DNA of 64,000 nucleotides from Flavobacterium seoulense (GTDB taxonomy: Bacteria; Bacteroidota; Bacteroidia; Flavobacteriales; Flavobacteriaceae). A program made the translations under genes and the position numbers. Shown here in pieces: positions 53,097 to 61,247 of this stretch. The notes beneath the pieces were generated by a model. That model did no database searches, had not been told where the DNA came from, and saw nothing but the letters and a program-made list of their open reading frames with translations. The stretch covers positions 79,962 through 143,961 of the forward strand of contig NZ_JNCA01000003.1 in the NCBI RefSeq assembly GCF_000695795.1, given 5' to 3'. Position 1 is the stretch's first letter. Every line of letters begins with the position of its first letter.

Positions 53097-55517
53097 ATGA
53101 AAATATCATACAACTGGTTAAAACAATTCATTAAAACCGATTGGAATTCAGAACAAACAGCAGCATTATTGACTGATTTAGGTCTTGAAGTAGAAGTAGT
53201 TGAAAAATACCAATCAGTAAAAGGAGGATTAGAAGGTATTGTAGTAGGTCATGTACTTACTTGCGAAAAACATCCTGATGCCGACAAATTAAAAGTAACT
53301 ACCGTTGATATAGGAACCGGAACACCAATACAAGTAGTATGTGGAGCCAGTAATGTTGCAGCAGGACAAAAAGTTCCTGTAGCTACCATTGGAACCGTTT
53401 TATACGATAAAGAAGGAAATTCATTTACCATAAAAAAAGGAAAAATCCGCGGACAGGAAAGTCACGGAATGATTTGTGCCGAAGACGAATTAGGTCTTGG
53501 AGAAAGCCACGACGGAATTATGGTTCTTGATCAGGATTTAGTTCCTGGAACTCCGGCTGCCAAAGTTTTCAAAATAGAAAATGACGAAGTATTCGAAATA
53601 GGCTTAACGCCAAATCGTGCCGATGCCATGAGTCATTTAGGTACAGCAAGAGATTTAAGAGCAGGATTATTACAAAATGGCGTAAGTGTCGAATTAATCA
53701 CTCCATCGGTAAGTAATTTTAGAGTCGATATGCGTACTTTAAAAATTGACGTTAAAGTGGATGCACCACTTTTAGCGCCAAGATATTGCGGAGTTACCAT
53801 TTCAGGAATTACTGTAAAACCTTCTCCAGCTTGGTTACAAGATCGCTTAAAAGCTATTGGAATTAATCCAAAAAACAATGTTGTTGATGTTACTAATTAT
53901 GTTTTACATGATTTAGGACAACCATTACACGCTTTTGATGCTGCAAAAATCAACGGAAAAATTCATGTAAAAACAGTTGAAGCCGGAACAAAATTCACAA
54001 CTCTGGACGACGTAGAAAGAACTTTACATGAAGAAGATTTAATGATTTGTGACGAAAAAGGACCTATGTGTATTGCAGGGGTATTTGGCGGACAAAATTC
54101 GGGAGTTACTAATAATACCACTTCTATTTTCTTGGAAAGTGCTTATTTTAATCCTGTAAGCGTTAGAAAAACGGCCAAAAGGCACCAATTAAATACAGAT
54201 GCTTCTTTTAGATTTGAAAGAGGAATCGATCCTAGTATTACAGCTTATGCTTTAAAACGTGCCGCTTTATTAATTCAGGAAGTAGCTGGTGGACAAATCA
54301 CTTCAGAGATTGTAGATATCAATACTAAAAAAGTAGACGATTTCTCAGTGTTTTTAAATTTTGACAAGGTTACTAAAATTATTGGTCAAAAAATTCCAAA
54401 AGATACTATTAAGCAAATCTTAGTTTCATTAGACATAAAAGTAAATAGTGTTTCGGATGCTGGTTTAGGATTAACAATTCCTGCTTACCGTGTAGATGTT
54501 CAAAGAGAAATTGATGTTATCGAAGAAATTTTAAGAGTTTACGGTTACAACAAAATTGATTTTTCTAATAAATTAAACGCTACGGTTTTTAATGCTCCTA
54601 GAAACGAAGATTATAAATTGCAAAATATCGTTGGAAACCAATTGAATTCTCAGGGATTCCACGAAATGATGGCAAATTCATTGACGACAGCTTCTTACAT
54701 TCAGCTTTCTGAAATGCTGAAAGAAGAGCACAATGTAACCATGTTGAATCCATTGAGTAATGATTTAGCAACTATGCGTCAATCATTATTGTTTTCGGGA
54801 TTAGAAGCTATTGCTTATAATATTAATCGAAAAAATGCCGATTTAAGATTATTCGAATTTGGAAAATCATACCATAAATTCCTTTCCGGATACGAAGAGC
54901 ACAAACATCTTACGCTATTTTTAACGGGAAATAAAAATCAGGAAAACTGGACTAATCCACAAAAACCATCTGATTTCTTTTTATTTAAAGGTTATGTAGA
55001 AGGAATATTTTCGAGATTAGGAATTCAAAAAATACAAAGTTCTCCAGTAAAATCAGATGTTTTCTCTGAAGGAATTGCTCTTGGAACCGGCCATACTGAC
55101 TTGGTTGAATTTGGTGTAGTAAAAAAATCTATTCTGAAACATTTTGGAATCAAACAAGAAGTTTTCTATGCTGATATTAATTGGGAAGCCGTTTTAAAAA
55201 CTATTCCTAACAAAATCAAATACAGCGAAATCACTAAATATCCTGAAGTAAGAAGAGATTTAGCTTTATTAATTGATCAAAATATAAGCTACGATAGTAT
55301 TTATAACATTGCCCGACAAACTGAAAAAAGTTTATTGAAGAATATCAATCTTTTTGATGTGTACGAAGGCAAAAATCTTCCTGAAGGTAAAAAGTCTTAT
55401 GCTTTAAGTTTTACTCTTCAGGACGATTCAAAAACACTTACTGATGCTCAAATTGATAAAATCATGGGCAAACTGCAAAAGAATTTTGAAACTGAACTTG
55501 GAGCAAGTTTGAGATAA
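53097..55517 (+). CDS. pheT: Phenylalanyl-tRNA synthetase beta subunit
   Basis: PheT joins PheS to charge tRNA-Phe. The 806-residue protein has the EMAP-like tRNA-binding domain (about 40-150, GHVLTCEKHPDADKLKV), B3/B4 editing domains (about 215-390), the B5 domain (near 410-475) and a catalytic-like module. The C-terminal FDX-ACB domain starts near 715 (ITKYPEVRRDLALLID). Length is normal. pheS is not adjacent, which is common in Bacteroidetes. A bidirectional terminator follows. Confidence 0.96.
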   Translation: MKISYNWLKQFIKTDWNSEQTAALLTDLGLEVEVVEKYQSVKGGLEGIVVGHVLTCEKHPDADKLKVTTVDIGTGTPIQVVCGASNVAAGQKVPVATIGTVLYDKEGNSFTIKKGKIRGQESHGMICAEDELGLGESHDGIMVLDQDLVPGTPAAKVFKIENDEVFEIGLTPNRADAMSHLGTARDLRAGLLQNGVSVELITPSVSNFRVDMRTLKIDVKVDAPLLAPRYCGVTISGITVKPSPAWLQDRLKAIGINPKNNVVDVTNYVLHDLGQPLHAFDAAKINGKIHVKTVEAGTKFTTLDDVERTLHEEDLMICDEKGPMCIAGVFGGQNSGVTNNTTSIFLESAYFNPVSVRKTAKRHQLNTDASFRFERGIDPSITAYALKRAALLIQEVAGGQITSEIVDINTKKVDDFSVFLNFDKVTKIIGQKIPKDTIKQILVSLDIKVNSVSDAGLGLTIPAYRVDVQREIDVIEEILRVYGYNKIDFSNKLNATVFNAPRNEDYKLQNIVGNQLNSQGFHEMMANSLTTASYIQLSEMLKEEHNVTMLNPLSNDLATMRQSLLFSGLEAIAYNINRKNADLRLFEFGKSYHKFLSGYEEHKHLTLFLTGNKNQENWTNPQKPSDFFLFKGYVEGIFSRLGIQKIQSSPVKSDVFSEGIALGTGHTDLVEFGVVKKSILKHFGIKQEVFYADINWEAVLKTIPNKIKYSEITKYPEVRRDLALLIDQNISYDSIYNIARQTEKSLLKNINLFDVYEGKNLPEGKKSYALSFTLQDDSKTLTDAQIDKIMGKLQKNFETELGASLR

Positions 55518-55538
55518 AAATCTTGAAGAAATCTATAA

Positions 55539-55570
55539 AAAAACCCATTCGCCGAGGCGAATGGGTTTTT
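55539..55570. terminator. Bidirectional terminator between pheT and the fasciclin gene
   Basis: AAAAACCCATTCGCC (55539-55553) and GGCGAATGGGTTTTT (55556-55570) form a 15-bp perfect stem, serving both convergent genes. Confidence 0.88.
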
Positions 55571-55597
55571 CATTTGTAACCTATTAATAACAAACAA

Positions 55598-56152
55598 CTA
55601 TGATTTTGGCAACAATACAGTATTAACAACATGAATCACTCCATTAGATTGATTTACATCAGCAATTGTAACTTCTGAAGCCGAACCTTTCTCATCAGTA
55701 ATGTATAGTTTTTTACCTTTCATCCAGGCTGTCAAAGTACCGCCACTTACAGTTTTTAAAGTAGCTTTTCCTTTTCCTTCTTTGATGGCTTTTGCAATAT
55801 CAGCTGCGTTCCATTTTCCTGCAACTACATGGTAAGTTAAAACAGTTTGCAACATTTTTTTATTTTCCGGTTTCAATAAATTATCAACTGTTCCTTTTGG
55901 TAATTTATTAAAAGCCGCATTAGTTGGTGCAAAAACAGTAAAAGGTCCTTTGCCTTGTAAAGTTTCTACTAATCCGGCTGCTTTTACCGCCGCTACTAAT
56001 GTTGTATGATCTTTAGAATTTACAGCATTTTCAATAATATTTTTATTAGGATACATAGGTGCTCCACCTACTGTTACTGCTTTTTGAGCATAAGAAGTTG
56101 CTCCTAATACTAATGTAAAAAATGCTACGGATAAAAATTTTGTAGTTTTCAT
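55598..56152 (-). CDS. Secreted fasciclin (FAS1) domain protein
   Basis: A signal peptide (MKTTKFLSVAFFTLVLGATSYAQ) is followed by one FAS1 domain. The H1 box is GPFTVFAPTNAAFNKLP and the H2 box is GVIHVVNTVLLPK. FAS1 domains mediate adhesion in many organisms; in bacteria the roles are not clear. At 184 residues it is a normal single-domain form and is likely periplasmic or extracellular. Confidence 0.92.
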   Translation of the reverse strand: MKTTKFLSVAFFTLVLGATSYAQKAVTVGGAPMYPNKNIIENAVNSKDHTTLVAAVKAAGLVETLQGKGPFTVFAPTNAAFNKLPKGTVDNLLKPENKKMLQTVLTYHVVAGKWNAADIAKAIKEGKGKATLKTVSGGTLTAWMKGKKLYITDEKGSASEVTIADVNQSNGVIHVVNTVLLPKS

Positions 56153-56410
56153 AAATATGTTTTTTAAAGTTATATAAAGGCATTTACGATAGCAGCTTGA
56201 CTTTGGTTTTAAAAAAATAATCTTTTTTATTACAATTATTAAAACAGAATTGTAAAAAACTCATCAGCAAACAATTAACCATTAAAATTTTATAAGCTTA
56301 TACACTTGATTATGTAATTTTTCCAGAATCATTTTGATTTATTTTATACTTTCAATATTCGAAAGAATTATAAAAACTGAAAAAATCTCAATCATACAAA
56401 AAAATAAACC

Positions 56411-57475
56411 ATGAGTGATATTGCCCAACGCTTTCCTGAAAATCCATTATTACTGCCAAAAGATTTACGAGCCAGTACACCCGATTTACAAATAATAAGC
56501 CTTTTAAATCCTGGTGTTTTTACTTTCGAAAATAAAACCTGGTTAGTGGTTCGTGTAGCCGAAAGCATGGCACAAAAAGAAGGAGTAATCTTTTTTCCTA
56601 TTGTTAACTCATTAGGCAAAATCGAAATTATCGAAATTCCACTCAACGATCCTGATTTGGTTTACGATGATGCCAGAGTGGTTAAATATAAAGGTCTTGA
56701 TTATCTGACTACTCTTTCCCACTTCAGATTATTATGCAGTGACGATGGCAAAAAATTTTATGAACCTGAAAATAGTCTTCTAACTGCAGTTGGAACTTTG
56801 GAACAATATGGAATAGAAGATTGTAGGGTAAGTAAATTAGATGACACTTATTACCTTACTTACACAGCAGTTTCAGAAAGTGGTGTTGGCGTTGGTTTAC
56901 GCACTACAAAAGACTGGAAAAATTTTGATTTCAAAGGAATGATTTTCCCGCCACACAATAAAGATTGTGCCATTTTTGAAGAACTGATTGGTGGTAAATT
57001 TTACGCCTTGCACCGACCATCCAGTCCAATCATTGGAGGAAATTATATTTGGCTTGCCGAATCGCCTGATGGTATCCACTGGGGAAATCATCAGTGTATT
57101 ATAAAATCGCGTCAGGGATTTTGGGACAGTGCAAGAGTTGGTGCAGGTGCAGCTCCCATAAAAACAGAAAAAGGCTGGCTCGAAATATATCACGGTGCCA
57201 ATGCAGAACATCAATATGCATTAGGCGCTTTTTTAATGGATCTTGAAAATCCAGCAAAGGTAATCGCCCGAACAAAGGAACCTATCATGAAACCACAGGA
57301 AAATTATGAATTGAGCGGTTTTTTTGGACATGTTGTTTTTACCAATGGTCATGTTACTGATGGTGATAAGCTAACTATTTATTACGGAGCAGCTGACGAA
57401 TTTGTTTGTGGAGCCTATTTTTCTATAAATGAAATTTTATCATCTCTTTATTATGAAGTTGAAAAACCGATATAA
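56411..57475 (+). CDS. Glycoside hydrolase family 130 enzyme
   Basis: This 354-residue five-bladed propeller protein fits GH130, which contains mannosyl phosphorylases and mannosidases. It has PLLLPKDLRAST near the start, YDDARVVKYKGLDY near 88, the catalytic-type Asp in GIEDCRVSKLDDTYYLTYTA near 135-154, and GWLEIYHGAN near 255. Whether it is a phosphorylase or hydrolase depends on phosphate-binding residues that I cannot judge with confidence. No partner sugar genes are adjacent. Confidence 0.85.
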   Translation: MSDIAQRFPENPLLLPKDLRASTPDLQIISLLNPGVFTFENKTWLVVRVAESMAQKEGVIFFPIVNSLGKIEIIEIPLNDPDLVYDDARVVKYKGLDYLTTLSHFRLLCSDDGKKFYEPENSLLTAVGTLEQYGIEDCRVSKLDDTYYLTYTAVSESGVGVGLRTTKDWKNFDFKGMIFPPHNKDCAIFEELIGGKFYALHRPSSPIIGGNYIWLAESPDGIHWGNHQCIIKSRQGFWDSARVGAGAAPIKTEKGWLEIYHGANAEHQYALGAFLMDLENPAKVIARTKEPIMKPQENYELSGFFGHVVFTNGHVTDGDKLTIYYGAADEFVCGAYFSINEILSSLYYEVEKPI

Positions 57476-57525
57476 TTTTTAAAACCTAAAAGCCTTTAAG
57501 ATTTAAAAACTAGTATCTCTATATA

Positions 57526-57555
57526 AAAAAGCTCAATTCCGAAAATTGAGCTTTT
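57526..57555. terminator. Bidirectional terminator
   Basis: AAAAAGCTCAATT (57526-57538) pairs with AATTGAGCTTTT (57544-57555) between the convergent GH130 and DUF5362-like genes. Confidence 0.8.
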
Positions 57556-57576
57556 AAAATTTATATTATTAGTGAT

Positions 57577-58035
57577 TTAAGCTGCAAATGCTAATCCTAT
57601 CAATGAGAATAAAAATATAACACCATAAAGTGAAATCATCACAATAGCACAAATTCCCATGAACTTATAATGCGATTTTAAATTTTCGAAAGAGGCGGTT
57701 AATTGTTCATTATCAATGTTATTAAAAGCTATTTTAAGTTTAGATGAAAATTGAAAAAGATAATAAACCGGAAAAAAATAAATTACAGCTATAACAAGAT
57801 ACAAAACCGTAATAAAACCTCCCGCCATCATAGGCATTGGTGTTGAATTCCCTCCAAAAGAACTTAATTTAGAAAATATAGTTCCGAAAAATAAAGCAAA
57901 CAAAACTAATATTCCTACTCCTACAAAACCTACAATGGATAAAAAATAGGCCCATTTAGCGGTTTCTTTTAAAAATGATTTCGATTCTTCTGTAAGTCGT
58001 AAATCAAAATCTTCAAATGCTGTCGTTTCTTCCAT
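57577..58035 (-). CDS. DUF5362-like membrane protein, 152 aa
   Basis: The protein has a soluble N-terminal stretch (FDLRLTEESKSFLKETAKWAY) and four hydrophobic segments. Its pattern matches my memory of DUF5362, a Bacteroidetes membrane family of unknown function. It lies 100 bp after the T9SS-linked operon but has its own start, with a terminator between. Confidence 0.7.
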   Translation of the reverse strand: MEETTAFEDFDLRLTEESKSFLKETAKWAYFLSIVGFVGVGILVLFALFFGTIFSKLSSFGGNSTPMPMMAGGFITVLYLVIAVIYFFPVYYLFQFSSKLKIAFNNIDNEQLTASFENLKSHYKFMGICAIVMISLYGVIFLFSLIGLAFAA

Positions 58036-58093
58036 AATTTTTTAGTTATTAATTAGATTTTAAATATATAAAATTCATAGGAATTTACATAAA

Positions 58094-58133
58094 AAAAAGG
58101 TTTCTAAAATAATTTATTTTTAGAAACCTTTTT
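58094..58133. terminator. Terminator of the adhesin-PorP-OmpA operon
   Basis: AAAAAGGTTTCTA (58094-58106) pairs with TAGAAACCTTTTT (58121-58133). On the minus strand it ends the operon. Confidence 0.82.
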
Positions 58134-58153
58134 CAATCTATAAACTCATTTGA

Positions 58154-60271
58154 CTAGAGATTTTTGATTACAAATTCACTTCGTCTGTTTAATTCATGCT
58201 GTTCTTCGTTACAAGATTCAATTGGAATACATTTTACAATTTGAACTGTTTCGCCGTATCCTTTGGCAAAAATTCTTTCAGCTGGAACACCTTGATTAAT
58301 GAAATATTCTCTGGTCGAATTAGCTCTTTTTGCCGAAAGATCTAAATTGTATTGATCATTTCCACGACTGTCCGTATGAGAACCAATTTCGACCACCATT
58401 TCCGGGTATTTTTTCATTAATTCGATTACTCTGTTCAAAATAGTTTTTGACTCTTTTCGAATGTACCATAAATCATAATCAAAATAAATAGGATCCGTTT
58501 TAATCAACAATCTGTCTTTGTCCCTTACAATGTCTTTTTCGACAGCAACAATAGTAGCTATTTTTTCTTTCTTCTTAATTTCAGCTGCTTCAGCCGATTT
58601 TTTAGCCACTAATTCTTTTTCTGCTTTTACTTTTTGAGCAATAATTACAGCCTCTTTTTTCTTTAATTCTATAGCTTCTAATGCTTCTTTCTTCTTTTGC
58701 TGCTCAAGAGCAATTGTTTCTTTTTTAATACTTTCAGCTGATTTTAAAGCCATCGAAGCATCATTTACTTTCTTTCTGTCTTTGTATAATTTCAACAACT
58801 TAAATTCCTTAGAATAGTTCTCTTTTGAAGCATGGACGGTATAGCTTTTATCGCAATCTACATCAAAAGAAAAACGTCCGTCAGCAGTAGTAAAAATAGC
58901 TTCTATTTCTTTTTTACCGGCATCTTGCAGACTCACTTTTGCATTTGCTAACGGAAGTTTAGAATCAACATCAGAAATAATTCCTGAAATATACTGCATA
59001 CAATTTTCAACCACCAAAGGCTGAATTTCACTAAGTTCATAAATATCATCACTTCCCTTTCCTCCTTTTCTATTCGAAGCAAAATATCCGTGTTTAGTAT
59101 CTGAATCTATCACAAATGAAAAATCATCATATCCTGAATTAATTGGTAATCCAACATTTAGAGGTACCATAAATTCATTGTTTTTTATTTCGGAAACAAA
59201 AACATCCAGAAATCCATAACCCGCATGTCCATTTGAAGAAAAATACAATTTGTTATCTTTTGAAACAAACGGAAATTGCTCTTTCTTATCAGTGTTAATT
59301 GTTGGTCCAAGATTTTTTGGTGTTCCATAATCAGAGCCTAAAATTGCTACACTATAAATATCGAATGAGCCTAAAGATCCAGGCATATCAGAAGCAAAAT
59401 ACAAGGTTTTTTCGTCATTACTCAACGCTGGATGCTCTACCGAATAATTATCACTATTAAATGGTAAAGCGGTAATGTTTTTCCATTTTCCGTTGATTAA
59501 TTCAGCTTTAAAAATTTTCAGGGTCGAAACCTTATTATCATTTTTAAGTTTTACTCCGTTTTTAGAATTATTTCGGGTAAAATAAACCGTCTTTCCATTT
59601 TTAGTAAAAACAGCATTAGCTTCATGCAATGGTGATGCCAATTCTATGGCAAATTTTCGAATAGAATCAACCTTAGGATATTTGACAGGAACCGACATTA
59701 AATCAAGGTAACTTTCATTATTCCACTTGTACACTTTTTCGAAAGTATAGGGTTTTCTGGTAACTCCCGAAAAAACTATTTTTTGACCATATTCTACTGC
59801 TCCAAATTCAGAATTAGGCGTGTTTATTGGCATGTTTTTAATGTTGAATCTATTGCCTAATGCGGAGATATTTTCTAAAACATTAATGTCTTTATCCAGT
59901 TTTTCTACAGCTTTTTGATTATTGTTACTTACAAAATAATCACGCATTACTTTATTAGCTTCTTCATAATTTCCAAATGCTTTTAATGTTTGCGAATACC
60001 TGAAATGATATTCGGCCGTAGCAGCTTCGGGAAATCTTGAAATCAGAAAACGATATTGTCTTTGCGCATTGGCATAATCATTAGTATAATAATACGCATC
60101 AGCTAAGTTTCTAACTACTTCAAAAGAACGGTTATTTTCAATAATATCTTCATATACAGGAATGGCTTCGCTGTAATACGTTCTTTCAAATAAGTTTTTG
60201 GCTCTTTTTAAATCTTGTGCCTGGGTGAATTGTAGTGTAAGTACAATTATAATAACGTATATTCTTTTCAT
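58154..60271 (-). CDS. PorE-like OmpA family protein with TPR and PD40 repeats
   Basis: I chose the ATG at 60271 (MKRIYVIIIVLTLQFTQAQ), which gives a signal peptide; the ATG at 60307 overlaps the upstream gene. The 705-residue protein has TPR-like helices (about 20-130), PD40/WD40-like propeller repeats (about 180-420), and a carboxypeptidase-regulatory-like domain (about 425-500). A Lys/Glu/Ala-rich coiled coil (about 520-580) and a C-terminal OmpA domain (YFDYDLWYIRKES, EIGSHTDSRGNDQYNLDLSAKRA) follow. This order matches PorE of the type IX system. It probably anchors secreted machinery to peptidoglycan. Confidence 0.87.
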   Translation of the reverse strand: MKRIYVIIIVLTLQFTQAQDLKRAKNLFERTYYSEAIPVYEDIIENNRSFEVVRNLADAYYYTNDYANAQRQYRFLISRFPEAATAEYHFRYSQTLKAFGNYEEANKVMRDYFVSNNNQKAVEKLDKDINVLENISALGNRFNIKNMPINTPNSEFGAVEYGQKIVFSGVTRKPYTFEKVYKWNNESYLDLMSVPVKYPKVDSIRKFAIELASPLHEANAVFTKNGKTVYFTRNNSKNGVKLKNDNKVSTLKIFKAELINGKWKNITALPFNSDNYSVEHPALSNDEKTLYFASDMPGSLGSFDIYSVAILGSDYGTPKNLGPTINTDKKEQFPFVSKDNKLYFSSNGHAGYGFLDVFVSEIKNNEFMVPLNVGLPINSGYDDFSFVIDSDTKHGYFASNRKGGKGSDDIYELSEIQPLVVENCMQYISGIISDVDSKLPLANAKVSLQDAGKKEIEAIFTTADGRFSFDVDCDKSYTVHASKENYSKEFKLLKLYKDRKKVNDASMALKSAESIKKETIALEQQKKKEALEAIELKKKEAVIIAQKVKAEKELVAKKSAEAAEIKKKEKIATIVAVEKDIVRDKDRLLIKTDPIYFDYDLWYIRKESKTILNRVIELMKKYPEMVVEIGSHTDSRGNDQYNLDLSAKRANSTREYFINQGVPAERIFAKGYGETVQIVKCIPIESCNEEQHELNRRSEFVIKNL

Positions 60272-60281
60272 TGCTGTCATA

Positions 60282-61217
60282 TTAAAAGAATCTTGGTGAT
60301 TTTTCATATCCTTTGCCTAATAAATCCAAATTAAACAACAAAAACATTTCATGTGTTCCTGAATTGAACTGACCAAAATTAGAAGTCGTGTAATCATAAG
60401 CATAACCCACACGAATACTAGACGAAACTGCTATACTCATCAAACCACTTACAGCATCATTAAATCTATAAGAAGCACCTAATTCGAATTTTTCATTAAA
60501 TAATACATTAGCCGAAAGGTCTAATGAAACTGCCGAACCAGCAACAATTTTAGACATAAATGCCGGCTTTAGTTTAAAGGAATCTGATAAATTAAAGACA
60601 TATCCACCTGTAAAAAAAACATGAAGTTTCTCAGAACCAAAGGCATTAATTCCCGAACTTTCTTCAATATGTTTTGACGAAAATAAATTAGGAGCCGATA
60701 ATCCTAAATAATAATTATCCGTAAAATAGTAAGCACCTACTCCTACATTTGGAAAAATACTATTTACATTTTCAGCAAATGCCTGATCTGTGGATGAATC
60801 ACCGCTTTCAAATTTGAATCCGTTAAAATTAGTTTTAAACGAAGTAAATCCGGCTTTTACTCCTAATGATAATTTTGATTTACTGCCTAAATCTAAAACA
60901 TAAGCAAAATCAGCATAGAAATTATCTTCTTTTTTAGCTCCGTCACCTATGTCATCTGAAATTACCGAAAGTCCCATTTCTACTTTTTTTGTCAAAGAAG
61001 TGTGTCCAAAAAAGTTAAAGGTTTTAGGAGCTCCAACAGCTCCTGCCCATTGCGAGCGATATAGAATACCTAAATCCAACATAGCCTGAGTGCCTGTTGC
61101 ATACGCCGGATTGACAATATTCATATTGTACATATAATGTGTATATTCTGGATCTTGTTGAGCAGAAGCCTTTATTACAAACAATAAAAGACTAATACTT
61201 AGTATTATTTTTTTCAT
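60282..61217 (-). CDS. PorP/SprF family type IX secretion membrane protein
   Basis: The 311-residue outer-membrane protein starts with a signal peptide (MKKIILSISLLLFVIKASAQ) and the PorP/SprF signature QDPEYTHYMYNMNIVNPAYA. It has beta-strand-rich sequence and YRFNDAVSGLMSIAVSSSIRVGYAY near the C-terminus (residues about 255-279). PorP/SprF proteins help type IX secretion and surface attachment of large adhesins, usually encoded just upstream, as here. The gap to the adhesin gene is 30 bp and to the OmpA gene 10 bp. Confidence 0.93.
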   Translation of the reverse strand: MKKIILSISLLLFVIKASAQQDPEYTHYMYNMNIVNPAYATGTQAMLDLGILYRSQWAGAVGAPKTFNFFGHTSLTKKVEMGLSVISDDIGDGAKKEDNFYADFAYVLDLGSKSKLSLGVKAGFTSFKTNFNGFKFESGDSSTDQAFAENVNSIFPNVGVGAYYFTDNYYLGLSAPNLFSSKHIEESSGINAFGSEKLHVFFTGGYVFNLSDSFKLKPAFMSKIVAGSAVSLDLSANVLFNEKFELGASYRFNDAVSGLMSIAVSSSIRVGYAYDYTTSNFGQFNSGTHEMFLLFNLDLLGKGYEKSPRFF

Positions 61218-61247
61218 TCGAAGTCTAGTTTAAATGTAATAAATCAA